From: Fibrobacter sp. UWB4
GTDB lineage: Bacteria > Fibrobacterota > Fibrobacteria > Fibrobacterales > Fibrobacteraceae
Length of the DNA: 64,000 bases
Direction: 5' to 3'
NCBI RefSeq assembly: GCF_002210345.1
Contig: NZ_MWQI01000001.1
Span: forward strand, 868,001-932,000
The stretch's first letter is position 1. Each line of letters opens with the position of its first letter. A program made the translations under genes and the position numbers. Below, piece by piece: positions 23,636-32,652 of this stretch. The notes under the pieces were generated by a model, which made no database searches, was not told the origin of the DNA, and was given only the letters and a program-made list of their open reading frames with translations.

Positions 23636-26600
23636 ATGCTTACCATTTCGGAATTCCTTCAAGAAAATTCGTTCCCTGCGATTTCGCTTTTTGAAAATGC
23701 TGATAACGAGGCCATTCACGTCAATGGTGCGTCGGTTCCGCTTGCCTCAATGATGGTCGCGAACCGTTTCTTGAAAAGTCCGCAGAACATTCTGGTGATT
23801 GCGAAAGATTACCGCAGTGCCGAAGTCTGGGTCGAGAATCTCGAAAGCATGGTGGGCGAGGAGTTTGTTCGCTTTTTCCCGTCGCTCGGGTTGAAACCTT
23901 ACGAAATCAAGGTGCCGTTCGAGGGCGTGCTTGAAGAACGTCTGAAGTTCTTCCGCGATGTTTCGCATACCGAAAAGCCGTTCGTTGTCGTTTGTCCGCT
24001 CGATGCATTCTTGATGAAGCTTCCGGAACCGGGCGAAATTATGCGTCAAGTGCGTTCGCTCAAGGTGGGCGACCAGCTGGAGCCTTCGTCTTTACGCCCG
24101 TGGTTCCTTGATCACGGCTTTACGGAACAGCCGATGGTAAGCGGCGTGGGCGAGTTTTCGATTCGCGGTTGCATTGTCGATGTGAACTGCTTGCTTTATC
24201 CGCACCCGATTCGTATTGAATTTTATGGCGACGAGATTGAATCCATCCGTGCGTTCGATATTTTCTCGCAGCGCTCGTTGGAGCAGATGACGCATATCGA
24301 GTTCTTCCCGATGGGGGAATTTACGGTGCCAGAATCGGTGATGGCGGGCGAGGAATGTTCTACGGAAGCGCTGTGGTGGCATCGTCCGAATCACCAGCGT
24401 TTGGTGGCGAGCCTCCTGGATTACATGCCACGTGCGTCGCTTGTATTCGAGGAACTTTCGTTGCTTTCGGAAACGGCTTCAAAGATGTATGGTGCGTTCC
24501 GCGGTGCTTATGATGAAGCCCGCGTAGCTGATGCTGGAATTGCGGCCCCTGCGGATATTTGGTTCAAAATTGGCGAACTTTCGCGTTTGTTCGTAGGCCG
24601 CGCGTCGCTGGATATGACGCGAGTCAAAGTCGATGACGGCAACTGGCACGAAATGCACATGCGTCCGCAGGACTTTACGTCGAACGGCACAGATGCCGTC
24701 GCAAAAGAAATTGAGGAATTTTATGACAAGGGCGGACGCATTTATGTGATGGCGCAGACGCTTGGCGGCGTGAACCGCTTGCGTGAAATTTTTGATGGCT
24801 TGCCGGTCGAAGATTATTTTATCGGAAACTTGAGCGAAGGCTTTTGGCTCGAAGACGATAATGTCGCGTTCCTCACGGAATCGAGAATTCTAAACCGCCA
24901 TGCGAACAAGGCCCGCAAGCACAAGATTGCGGGATCGGTGACGAATGCGTTGATGGTGGAATCGCTCAACCGCGGTGACCTCGTCGCTCACGAAGACCAC
25001 GGCATCGGCCGCTACTTGGGACTTGTCCGTGTGGAAGTCAACGGCGGTATGGTTGACTGCGCATTGCTTGAATACGATGGCGGCGACCGCTTGAAGTTCC
25101 CGGTGTCGGACTTGCAGAAGATTGAGCGTCTCGATCGTTCCGAAGATGTCGAAACGAAGCTCGACCGTCTTGGCAGTAAGACTTGGGAAAACATCAAGAA
25201 ACGCGTCAAGGAAAAGGTCATCAAGATTGCGCGTGACCTCGTGGAACTTTATGCCAAGCGCGAACTCGTCGAAGGTTTCGGTTTCCCGCCCGATGGCAAC
25301 ATGCAGAAGGAATTCGAGGAATCGTTTGAATACGATCCGACGCCAGACCAGCTCCGTGCTACGGCCGACATCAAACGCGATATGGAAAGCCGTCGCCCGA
25401 TGGACCGCTTGATTTGCGGTGATGTGGGCTTTGGAAAGACCGAAGTTGCGATGCGAGCGGCGTTCAAGTGTGTGGCCTCCAACAAGCAGGTCGCTATTCT
25501 CGTGCCGACCACGATTTTAGCAGCGCAGCATTATGAAAATTTCTGCGAACGCTTTGCCGCCTATCCAGTCAACATCGCCTTGATGAACCGCTACAAGAGT
25601 GCCAAAGAAAAGAAGGAAATTTTCAAGCAGATTGCGGAAGGTTCCGTGAACATCGTCATCGGAACGCATGCGCTGTTGTCGAACAAGAGCGAGTTTAAGG
25701 ACTTGGGACTTTTGATTATCGACGAAGAACAAAAGTTCGGCGTGAAGCAAAAGGAAAAACTCCGCCAGCTCCGTCTTGCCGTCGATACGCTCAGCATGAG
25801 TGCGACTCCGATTCCGCGTTCGTTGCATTTGAGCATGACGGGCGTTCGCGACATTTCACTTATTAATACGCCGCCCATTAACCGTTTGCCGGTGGAAACA
25901 AAGCTGATGCAGCGCGATGACGAAGTCTTGAAGAACGCGATTCTCGATGAACTCGCCCGTGGCGGCCAGGTGTTCGTGGTGAATGACCGCGTACAGACGA
26001 TTACCAAACTTGCCGAAGATATCGAAGCGATGGCTCCTGAAGCGAAGGTTGCTGTGGCTCATGGTCAAATGGAAGACCACGAGCTTGAACGCGTGATGGA
26101 TGCGTTCCTTTCGCGTAAGTTCGATATTCTCGTGAGCACGAGCATCATTGAATCCGGCTTGGATGTACCGAACGCAAACACGATTATCATTATGAATGCG
26201 CACCATTTTGGCATTAGCCAGCTTTACCAGATGCGTGGTCGTGTGGGCCGTAGCAGCGTCTTGGCAAAGGCGTTCCTCGTCATTCCGCAGCGCGGTGAAA
26301 TCTCGCAAGAATCGATGCGCCGCCTTAAGGCTTTGGAACAGTTTACCGACCTCGGTAGCGGTTACCAGCTTGCTATGCGAGACCTTGAAATTCGCGGAGC
26401 GGGCAATTTGCTTGGCCAGGAACAGCATGGTTTTATTGCCGAAGTCGGCTTTGAAACGTATGTGCGTCTGGTGCGCGAAGCGGTCGAAATGCTTCGCGGC
26501 GGAGCTCTCGAAAAGCCAATACAACCGCGTGTGGAAATCGGCGTGGATGCTTACCTTCCCGAAGATTACGTGGAAGATGGTCTCACGAGAATCTCGCTGT

Positions 26601-27034
26601 ACCAGCGTATTGCCCGCATCACGTCGCAGGCGGATGTGCAGAACATCGAAAGCGAATTGCAGGACCGCTTTGGCCCTGTGCCGACACCGGCGAAGATGCT
26701 TTTGCTCGTGACCGAACTTGGACTTTTGGCAGGTCGCTTGCGCATTCAGGGGCTTGCGCTCCGCAAGGGCGTCATTGTTGCGACATTTGCAGAAACGCCG
26801 TCGCCGGACCCGCGTGTGCTTGGTGAAATCAGCAGCCTTTGCACATGTAGTATGCGTTACCTGGGGATGTCGCCGTTGCAGGCGGTGTTTGAGGTCGGGC
26901 GCGGAACTCCCGTGGAAATGGCAAAAAAGACGCTCGAAGTGTTCCGGGCGTTTGCAAATATTCAAGTTCAGGCGGCGACCGTCAGGTCGGCAGATCCGTT
27001 ACTCACGGCACTTGGCGTAGGCGAGTCGAACTGA
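23636..27034 (+). CDS. mfd: transcription-repair coupling factor
   Basis: 1132-aa SF2 translocase that removes stalled RNA polymerase and recruits UvrA. In order: UvrB-like N-terminal module (~1-330), the RNAP-interacting CarD-like domain with GDLVAHEDHGIGRYLGL (~445-461), helicase motif I GDVGFGKTEVAMRAAF (~597), Walker B DEEQ (~700), motif VI region QLYQMRGRVGRS (~862) and the TRCF C-terminal domain. Length is normal. It overlaps the convergent tatD-like gene by 36 bases at its 3' end. No strong Shine-Dalgarno before the ATG. Confidence 0.97.
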   Translation: MLTISEFLQENSFPAISLFENADNEAIHVNGASVPLASMMVANRFLKSPQNILVIAKDYRSAEVWVENLESMVGEEFVRFFPSLGLKPYEIKVPFEGVLEERLKFFRDVSHTEKPFVVVCPLDAFLMKLPEPGEIMRQVRSLKVGDQLEPSSLRPWFLDHGFTEQPMVSGVGEFSIRGCIVDVNCLLYPHPIRIEFYGDEIESIRAFDIFSQRSLEQMTHIEFFPMGEFTVPESVMAGEECSTEALWWHRPNHQRLVASLLDYMPRASLVFEELSLLSETASKMYGAFRGAYDEARVADAGIAAPADIWFKIGELSRLFVGRASLDMTRVKVDDGNWHEMHMRPQDFTSNGTDAVAKEIEEFYDKGGRIYVMAQTLGGVNRLREIFDGLPVEDYFIGNLSEGFWLEDDNVAFLTESRILNRHANKARKHKIAGSVTNALMVESLNRGDLVAHEDHGIGRYLGLVRVEVNGGMVDCALLEYDGGDRLKFPVSDLQKIERLDRSEDVETKLDRLGSKTWENIKKRVKEKVIKIARDLVELYAKRELVEGFGFPPDGNMQKEFEESFEYDPTPDQLRATADIKRDMESRRPMDRLICGDVGFGKTEVAMRAAFKCVASNKQVAILVPTTILAAQHYENFCERFAAYPVNIALMNRYKSAKEKKEIFKQIAEGSVNIVIGTHALLSNKSEFKDLGLLIIDEEQKFGVKQKEKLRQLRLAVDTLSMSATPIPRSLHLSMTGVRDISLINTPPINRLPVETKLMQRDDEVLKNAILDELARGGQVFVVNDRVQTITKLAEDIEAMAPEAKVAVAHGQMEDHELERVMDAFLSRKFDILVSTSIIESGLDVPNANTIIIMNAHHFGISQLYQMRGRVGRSSVLAKAFLVIPQRGEISQESMRRLKALEQFTDLGSGYQLAMRDLEIRGAGNLLGQEQHGFIAEVGFETYVRLVREAVEMLRGGALEKPIQPRVEIGVDAYLPEDYVEDGLTRISLYQRIARITSQADVQNIESELQDRFGPVPTPAKMLLLVTELGLLAGRLRIQGLALRKGVIVATFAETPSPDPRVLGEISSLCTCSMRYLGMSPLQAVFEVGRGTPVEMAKKTLEVFRAFANIQVQAATVRSADPLLTALGVGESN

Positions 27035-27754
27035 TTCCAGACGCCCTTCAAGTTCTTCAAGAAGCTCTGCCGGTTCCAGAAACGATTCGTCTGCATCGGT
27101 CTCGAAGAATACGTTGCTTTCGGGAATGAACTTGATGGCGGCTGCGGTCGATTTCTTGCGGAAACTGTCCTCGTGCAGGGAAAAGAGAGCTCCATAGGAG
27201 AGGGCTTTTTTCACGAAATTTGCATCCCCGCCAAAACGGTGGAAAATCGGGCGTGGTGCTTCTTGAAGCCGCGATAGCACGTGTAAATGCTCCGCCTCTT
27301 GACCTTGTGAAATCTCTTGCGGAAAACCGGCTTCTGTCAAAAGTTTCAGCACATGCATATAGTCCCCAACGCAATGAATTTGCAAATCACGCTTGAGTTC
27401 AAGGGCGAGTTTGGCCTGTTCCAAAAAAATCTTGTCCTGTGTGCCGTCGTTATATCCTGGATAGCGCTTGTCGATACCCGCTTCGCCGACCATGGCGAGC
27501 GGGTCTTCTTTGAGATGTTGGCGTAAATCAGCAAGCGTTTTATCCGTCACTTGCGTTGCAATCATTGGATGGAGGCCATAAGAGACCTTAAAGGGCTTTA
27601 TTTCCGTTGAAAAATCCACTTTTAGCTTGTTGACCTCGTCCCATTCCCAGGGTTCGCAGGCAATAGCGACAAAATCGTAATTTTTGTCTAAAAGCAGCTG
27701 TGTGAGTTGCCTTTTTTGGGGTAATCGAGCCAAATGAATGTGAAAATCGAACAT
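26999..27754 (-). CDS. TatD-family metal-dependent hydrolase
   Basis: 251 aa. The metal motifs of the TIM-barrel amidohydrolase family are present: FDFHIHL at the N-terminus, YGLHP (~80), GEAGIDKRY (~113) and DLQIHCVG (~150). The later conserved histidine and Asp sites (FHRFGGD, FETDADESF) are recognisable, though shorter than in E. coli TatD. Such enzymes act as 3'-5' DNA exonucleases or deacylases. The final 12 codons overlap the end of mfd on the opposite strand. Confidence 0.85.
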   Translation of the reverse strand: MFDFHIHLARLPQKRQLTQLLLDKNYDFVAIACEPWEWDEVNKLKVDFSTEIKPFKVSYGLHPMIATQVTDKTLADLRQHLKEDPLAMVGEAGIDKRYPGYNDGTQDKIFLEQAKLALELKRDLQIHCVGDYMHVLKLLTEAGFPQEISQGQEAEHLHVLSRLQEAPRPIFHRFGGDANFVKKALSYGALFSLHEDSFRKKSTAAAIKFIPESNVFFETDADESFLEPAELLEELEGRLESVRLAYAKCRE

Positions 27755-27896
27755 AATAGCCCCCTATAGCTTTAAAATACAAAGAATTTATGGAAAATCA
27801 AAATTATTCGCTTGTTTTTTCGGGCAAAAAAGCCTAGTTTAAGTCTGTTGGTGCGCCAACCCAAGTTTTTGTGAACTCATCATTAAAGGAGTCGCT

Positions 27897-28094
27897 ATGC
27901 GCGATTTACTAGAAAAAGCTCTGAATAAAGGTTTGACTGTCTGCTTTACATCTGAAAATGGCTTTGATGTCATTCGAATTTCTTCCGGTAACGAAGTTGT
28001 TGCAAGTTGCAGTCTTGGGTCGAATAGCTTCCGCGCTTCGGTCGAAGAATCCCTCCAGTCGCTTTTGCTAGACTTGGAACGCAAGGGCTTTTAG
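27897..28094 (+). CDS. small acidic/hydrophilic protein (65 aa), unknown
   Basis: 65 aa starting MRDLLEKALNKGLTVCF and ending LLLDLERKGF, with a predicted helix-strand-strand-helix layout. AAAGGAG lies 6 bases before the ATG, and a terminator follows at 28171. No signal peptide or membrane segment. No family recognised; a chance ORF is unlikely given the ribosome binding site and dedicated terminator. Confidence 0.7.
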   Translation: MRDLLEKALNKGLTVCFTSENGFDVIRISSGNEVVASCSLGSNSFRASVEESLQSLLLDLERKGF

Positions 28095-28104
28095 CTGTGG
28101 GCGC

Positions 28105-28151
28105 GGTCGCCTTGGCGACCTTTGAGCAATGGGCTAGCAACCTTCGGTTGC
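28105..28151. repeat. two short hairpins after the 65-aa gene
   Basis: GGTCGCC-TT-GGCGACC (28105-28120) and GCAACC-TTC-GGTTGC (28137-28151) are perfect inverted repeats with tiny loops, 11 to 57 bases after the stop of the 65-aa gene. Confidence 0.6.
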
Positions 28152-28170
28152 TTTGGGCTTTATCATATGA

Positions 28171-28206
28171 AAAATCCTGCGAGTTCATCGCAGGATTTTT
28201 TGTTTT
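28171..28206 (+). terminator. intrinsic terminator after the 65-aa gene
   Basis: Perfect 11-base stem AAAATCCTGCG/CGCAGGATTTT with an AGTTCAT loop and T tract. Confidence 0.88.
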
Positions 28207-28222
28207 ATGACATTTGTGCAAT

Positions 28223-28331
28223 AGGACCGAGCGGTCTCCAGTGAGCAAAAAGCCCCTGTTATCAAACAGGGGCTGTTGCGAGAGCGAGGTCCTGACGAAA
28301 TCTAGATCAGCGAAAGGACCGAGCGGTCTCC
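28223..28331. repeat. 17-bp direct repeat with internal palindrome flanking a terminator
   Basis: AGGACCGAGCGGTCTCC occurs at 28223-28239 and, without change, at 28315-28331, directly after the porin stop. Each copy contains the palindrome GACCG-AG-CGGTC. The porin terminator lies between the two copies. Confidence 0.8.
28246..28274 (-). terminator. intrinsic terminator of the porin-like gene
   Basis: On the minus strand AGCCCCTGTT pairs perfectly with AACAGGGGCT around TGAT, followed by five T. Confidence 0.85.
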
Positions 28332-29870
28332 TTAGTTTATACGGCCCACAAGGTTGCCAGAGAGCATGAAGTCCTTAGAAGCCTTATAGCTGTGGAAACC
28401 TGCAGAGAGGGAGAAGCGGTCCGTGAGAGCCTTTTCAAGGTAAATGGCTGCAAGAACATCCTTTACATGCTTGGTGTGGCCTTCATAGAACCCATGTTCT
28501 TTACGGTTATAGACGTATTCGGCTTCGAGGATAACGCGGTCAACAGTCTTGAAGTTGAGTTCGATGCCGCCAGTAACAGGCACGGCAAGGTCGTCAGACA
28601 GATCCATCAAGGCTGCTTCGCCAAACAACGTGAGGAAGTTTGGAATGATCGGAGCGCGGACCTTCAAGGATGCATTGTGGAAAATCTTTGCATCGTTGTC
28701 GTGAACCTTGTCAAAGATGTTGCTGCGGTAGCCGAGCTGGATATCGAACAATTCAAGGCTCGGGAGGTCGTGGAAGTTGAATACGACGCGGAGGTCACCC
28801 TTGTTGAGGTAGGAAGCCTTGCTGATGAAGGAAAGGGCGATGTCCATGTTTTCGTTGGCGATGAAGCCGAATTCAAACTGGTTTTCAGGATCCTGGGTAG
28901 AAAGGAAGCCGTTCTTGTAGCCATCGATGTAGCCACCGAAGTAGTCTCCGTTCTTGTCAGTGTTGTCCCAACGACCGACCTTGAAGCTGAACCAGTTCTT
29001 GCTCTGGTATGCCCAAGCTTCGTCGAGCGAGAAGTAGTCTTCGACGCTGCTCATTTCTTCGTTGATGTTGTCGGTCTTTAGGTCGCCCGGGTAGAATGCA
29101 AGGGCGACTTTACCCTTGAAATTTTCCGTTTCGGCGAGAATGGCGAGATTGGCCTTGCCGCTCCATTTTTCGAGGTTGTTCGATTCATCGTCATCTTCGG
29201 AGGTCCAGAAAACCTTGCCAGCTTCGAGTTCGAAGTCTGCATTGATATCGAAGTTGATTTCGTTTACAGTGAACACTGCATTTTCGATCATCTTCTTTTT
29301 CTTGCGGTTTGTGGTCGAAGAAGGTTCTGTGGCGGCGACTTCTTCAGCAGGTGCAACTTCTGTCGGAACTTCAACTGCCGGGGCCGGTTCTGCCTTGATT
29401 TCCGGAGCCTTGACTTCTGCAACCGGAGCCGGAGCTTCTGGAGCCTTGACTTCTGCAACTGGTGCGGGGGCTGCTTCTGGAGCCGGTGCTACGGCGGCCG
29501 GTGCTTCAACCGGTGCAACTTCGGCCTTGGCTTCTTCTACCTTTGCTTCAACGGCTTTTGCCGCTTCTTCAGCTTTGGCTTCGGCTGCTGGTCCTTGTTC
29601 GGCTACAGCGGCTTTTGCATCTGTCGTTGTCTTTGCTGCTTCTTGAACCTTTGCGTCTGCGGTGGCCTTTGCGTTATCTACAGCCTTGGTTGCATCGGCT
29701 TTTGCCTTTTCGACCTTGGCTTTTTTCTTTGCGGTTACAGCTTTTGCTTTTGAAACAGCTGCTTTTGCTTCTACGGCCGGTTTTTCTGTTGCTGCTTTAA
29801 CATCTTCTGCTGCGGGAGCTGCAAAAACGAATGCTGCCAGCAAACAGGACGCAAGAAACATTTTCTTCAT
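28332..29870 (-). CDS. porin-like outer-membrane protein with Ala/Lys/Glu/Pro-rich N-terminal region
   Basis: 512 aa with a Sec signal peptide (MKKMFLASCLLAAFVFA). Residues ~19-105 are Ala/Lys/Val-rich with heptad-like periodicity (histone-H1-like), ~105-190 are Pro/Ala/Glu-rich with imperfect repeats of APAPVAEVKAPE, and a basic patch NRKKKK (~200) comes before the barrel. From ~205 the protein reads as a substrate-channel-type beta-barrel (FDINADFELEAGKVFW, WFSFKVGRWDN, LRVVFNFHDL, RVILEAEYVYN) and ends DFMLSGNLVGRIN. The head may span the periplasm and bind peptidoglycan, as in OprP/SLH-type anchored porins (inference). Strong AAGGAG ribosome binding site; its own terminator. Confidence 0.75.
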   Translation of the reverse strand: MKKMFLASCLLAAFVFAAPAAEDVKAATEKPAVEAKAAVSKAKAVTAKKKAKVEKAKADATKAVDNAKATADAKVQEAAKTTTDAKAAVAEQGPAAEAKAEEAAKAVEAKVEEAKAEVAPVEAPAAVAPAPEAAPAPVAEVKAPEAPAPVAEVKAPEIKAEPAPAVEVPTEVAPAEEVAATEPSSTTNRKKKKMIENAVFTVNEINFDINADFELEAGKVFWTSEDDDESNNLEKWSGKANLAILAETENFKGKVALAFYPGDLKTDNINEEMSSVEDYFSLDEAWAYQSKNWFSFKVGRWDNTDKNGDYFGGYIDGYKNGFLSTQDPENQFEFGFIANENMDIALSFISKASYLNKGDLRVVFNFHDLPSLELFDIQLGYRSNIFDKVHDNDAKIFHNASLKVRAPIIPNFLTLFGEAALMDLSDDLAVPVTGGIELNFKTVDRVILEAEYVYNRKEHGFYEGHTKHVKDVLAAIYLEKALTDRFSLSAGFHSYKASKDFMLSGNLVGRIN

Positions 29871-29999
29871 TTGGATCTCCTTGGTATAAATCCGGGTTTG
29901 AATACTCGATTAAATGTTAGCAAAATAATCTTAATCTTTTTTTTACTACATATAATGCCCCCAATAATCTAATTTAAATATCCAAAAGAGGTGATCGTT

Positions 30000-31070
30000 T
30001 TGAAAAAATTATTGTTGGTGATGTTGGTGGGTTTGTCGGCGAGCGTGTTTGCTCAAATGAAGCTAGATGTCTATAAGAAGATTAATGGTGCTGTAGACGA
30101 AAATCGCCCCCTTGGATATTTGATGTCGTCCGATGCCATCAAGGAACTTCCGATTCCTAAGGACCGCATCGAGCACGAAAGCTACGTGGATGTCCAGGAG
30201 AAGGTCCGTGGCAAAAATGGAAAATACCAGACGGTCACCAAGAAGCAAAAGGTGGTGACTTACGAAGAAGTGGAACCAAAAGTTCCACCTCGCTATGTGC
30301 CGGTAAATTGCAAGTTTGGCGATGTCTGGGTCAAGCGTTCGGAACTGGACCGCTTTATGCAGGAATACGTGGACTTGAGTGGGGAATACGTCTCTGAAAC
30401 GGGACGTGTTGTGCTCAAGAGTTCGCCGAGCAATGCGAGCCGCTTTAACATCATCGTGCAGAACGGCAAGGACGATAACGTGGCTGAAATCGAAATGGGC
30501 AATCTTGAAAAGAAAAACATCAATGGCCATGCGCGTTTTGTCTATAAAGAAGATGGCTGCGCCGTAGGCGTGGATGTGTTTAACCGTGTTGTCCGTGTGG
30601 CCCAGCGTGGTTGCGAAGATTACAATGCCGGCGAATACACGCTTGCGGGGAATTATCCGACGTTCAAAGGGAACAATCGCATCGTCGAAACGTTTAATTT
30701 GGATTCCTATAGTTTTTCTTACCCTAAATACCTCTGGTGTGCGAGCGGTTATGATACGTGCGAACCGCTGAAAGATGAACACGGAATTGTGAACATCACC
30801 TGGAGCAAGGATGGTCACGGGACGATTGAACGCAAGGCGGGGAGTACGGTGCATACGTACCGTGCGATGGAACGCGTGATCCCGCACAAGCGCGACTACT
30901 TTATGGGCGAAAAGCCGATTGCGATCAAGACCAAGCGCACCGACATGAGCGGTGAATGGATGAACTGGTATTTCTATCCGCGCGCAGGCCGCTTCAAGAT
31001 GATGCGATCCGGGCAGCGCTATGATGCCGCTTACATGGAAATTTACGAACCGGTCAAAGAAGATGATTAA
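30000..31070 (+). CDS. secreted protein of unknown function (356 aa)
   Basis: The start is taken as TTG at 30000 because AAGAGGTGA lies just before it; the resulting signal peptide is MKKLLLVMLVGLSASVFA with cleavage before Q. GTG at 29991 would overlap the ribosome binding site. The mature protein has no recognised domain; it is beta-rich, with a paired-cysteine region (YLWCASGYDTCEP) and a C-terminal segment rich in Tyr/Arg. It is followed, with 8 bases of overlap, by a PIN-domain gene, so the two are probably co-translated though functionally unrelated. Confidence 0.65.
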   Translation: MKKLLLVMLVGLSASVFAQMKLDVYKKINGAVDENRPLGYLMSSDAIKELPIPKDRIEHESYVDVQEKVRGKNGKYQTVTKKQKVVTYEEVEPKVPPRYVPVNCKFGDVWVKRSELDRFMQEYVDLSGEYVSETGRVVLKSSPSNASRFNIIVQNGKDDNVAEIEMGNLEKKNINGHARFVYKEDGCAVGVDVFNRVVRVAQRGCEDYNAGEYTLAGNYPTFKGNNRIVETFNLDSYSFSYPKYLWCASGYDTCEPLKDEHGIVNITWSKDGHGTIERKAGSTVHTYRAMERVIPHKRDYFMGEKPIAIKTKRTDMSGEWMNWYFYPRAGRFKMMRSGQRYDAAYMEIYEPVKEDD

Positions 31071-31512
31071 GTCGATTGAACAGAGTCGTATTTTGTTTTT
31101 GGATTCGGGGCCGCTCGTTAGGCTTTTGCAGATGCACCCGGATTATTACCCGATTGTGTCGGGTGTGCTCGATGGCGTGTACGAGAACAATGTGCAAGTC
31201 TTGGTTTCGTCTGTGACTTTATTTGAAATTTGCAAGAAGGCGTATGGAGCAAACGACGGTGTGCTTGCTAGGCAGTATCGTGAATTCTTCGAGAAGTCCG
31301 CGAATGTGCGCCTTTGTGAAGTGAATGCTGATGTGTCTCTCAAGGCGGCTGAACTTTTTGCGGCTGCAGCCCGTACAAACCACAAGCTGACCGAAGCGGA
31401 ATCGCTGCGCTTGGCGACTGCTTTTGTGAATGGTGCCGATTGCATCCTTACGGAATGCGCAAACTTCCGCGATGCAACCGATGCACTCGTCGTTACGTTA
31501 GACGAAATTTAA
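31063..31512 (+). CDS. PIN-domain protein (VapC-like), no antitoxin adjacent
   Basis: 149 aa. PIN-fold acidic residues: D in ILFLDSGPLV (~14), E in VTLFEICKKAYG (~54), E in KLTEAESLRLATAF (~110) and a late acidic/Cys site in DCILTECANFRDA. VapC proteins cleave RNA, often tRNA. No small DNA-binding antitoxin gene lies on either side; instead the start overlaps the end of a secreted-protein gene by 8 bases. It may be a domesticated RNase or an orphan toxin. Confidence 0.8.
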   Translation: MIKSIEQSRILFLDSGPLVRLLQMHPDYYPIVSGVLDGVYENNVQVLVSSVTLFEICKKAYGANDGVLARQYREFFEKSANVRLCEVNADVSLKAAELFAAAARTNHKLTEAESLRLATAFVNGADCILTECANFRDATDALVVTLDEI

Positions 31513-31535
31513 TAGCGTTTTTGTATATTCTGTTC

Positions 31536-32519
31536 ATGCGCTATTTTTTGCTTTTGCTTATAACTCTATTCTTTGTGGGCTGCAAGGATTCTTTGCCCTT
31601 AAGAGAGTCCTCCCTGCATAATATAACCGAAGGGTGTGCCTTTTCTGTTCATGGATATGAATTACTCCATGTTCGTCTTAATGGCAAATGGGATTCGTTG
31701 ATGGCGGCCTGCGATACTGTTTTTGTTGTGGATACCATTCCTGTTTATGATACTCTATACAGCGATACTGTTTTTGAACGTTACACAAGCTTTGTTTTTG
31801 GCCAGCGGGACAAGGGGGCGCTAGATACGATAACGGCTCTGACGGAGGATTCCCTATTTTCAGGTAGAAAGTGCGGAGAATCGGTATATTGTCGGCTAGA
31901 TTCGTTGGAGAAAACTTTTTCATGTGTTCAGTCTTCGCACAAATGCCCTATTGTTCGTTATAAAAAAAGGCTCCCGATGATGGTTGTTGACATAAACAGT
32001 AACGGGGCGAAATGTGACAAGCGGAATAAAGTTCTTTGCATCAGGGATTCGATTCTCGTGGATTCGTTGATTCGCGGAACTGTTTCGAAAAAGGTGACGA
32101 CGTACTTGAATTACGGCAAAAAAGCATGGACTGATTACGTTCCTTGGATAAACGCGCCTCTTTTTGATAAAGATCGGTTCCGTGCGGCTTTGGATACTTT
32201 AGATTTGCGCCATCCGACTTTTGGTATGGATACGCTTGAATCTGGGTATTTTATTTATTGGGAAGGCTTGCCGCAATGGGTAAAGCGGGGAAGTATTGAT
32301 TCGAAGGTGAAAGCTGTTCATTACGTATATGCGTCCTCAAAAAAGCGGTTTCCTACAGATTATGTCAAGGAACCATTTTTCTTTGTCAATGGGCTAGAAA
32401 AGCCTTTGGAAAAAGATACTCTTGTCACTTGGACTTTGAAATACCATTATCTGGACGGTAATTTCGAAGGGAATTCTGATTCACTATCAATCGTCACGTT
32501 GTTCAAGTCTGGAAAATAA
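31536..32519 (+). CDS. lipoprotein, unknown function (327 aa)
   Basis: The ATG at 31536 gives a textbook lipoprotein signal MRYFLLLLITLFFVGC; frames upstream of it run into the PIN gene. The mature part has several cysteines and Asp/Thr/Tyr-rich segments of the type VFVVDTIPVYDTLYSDTVFE, reminiscent in style of the lipoprotein at 44529-45395 (which has YKDTIYDTTYQN), so the two may belong to one loose Fibrobacter family. AT-rich compared with gatB downstream. No domain recognised. Confidence 0.75.
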   Translation: MRYFLLLLITLFFVGCKDSLPLRESSLHNITEGCAFSVHGYELLHVRLNGKWDSLMAACDTVFVVDTIPVYDTLYSDTVFERYTSFVFGQRDKGALDTITALTEDSLFSGRKCGESVYCRLDSLEKTFSCVQSSHKCPIVRYKKRLPMMVVDINSNGAKCDKRNKVLCIRDSILVDSLIRGTVSKKVTTYLNYGKKAWTDYVPWINAPLFDKDRFRAALDTLDLRHPTFGMDTLESGYFIYWEGLPQWVKRGSIDSKVKAVHYVYASSKKRFPTDYVKEPFFFVNGLEKPLEKDTLVTWTLKYHYLDGNFEGNSDSLSIVTLFKSGK

Positions 32520-32652
32520 AGGCTTGTATCTTTTCGGGTCGAGGGTGATGAATTGACTTTGTTGCTTTTTTTGTGGCTTTTCTAAGTTCTAATTTCAAAG
32601 CTCTAAGTTCTAATTACTATCTTTCCCCGCGTAAAATTTATTGGAGTTTAAC

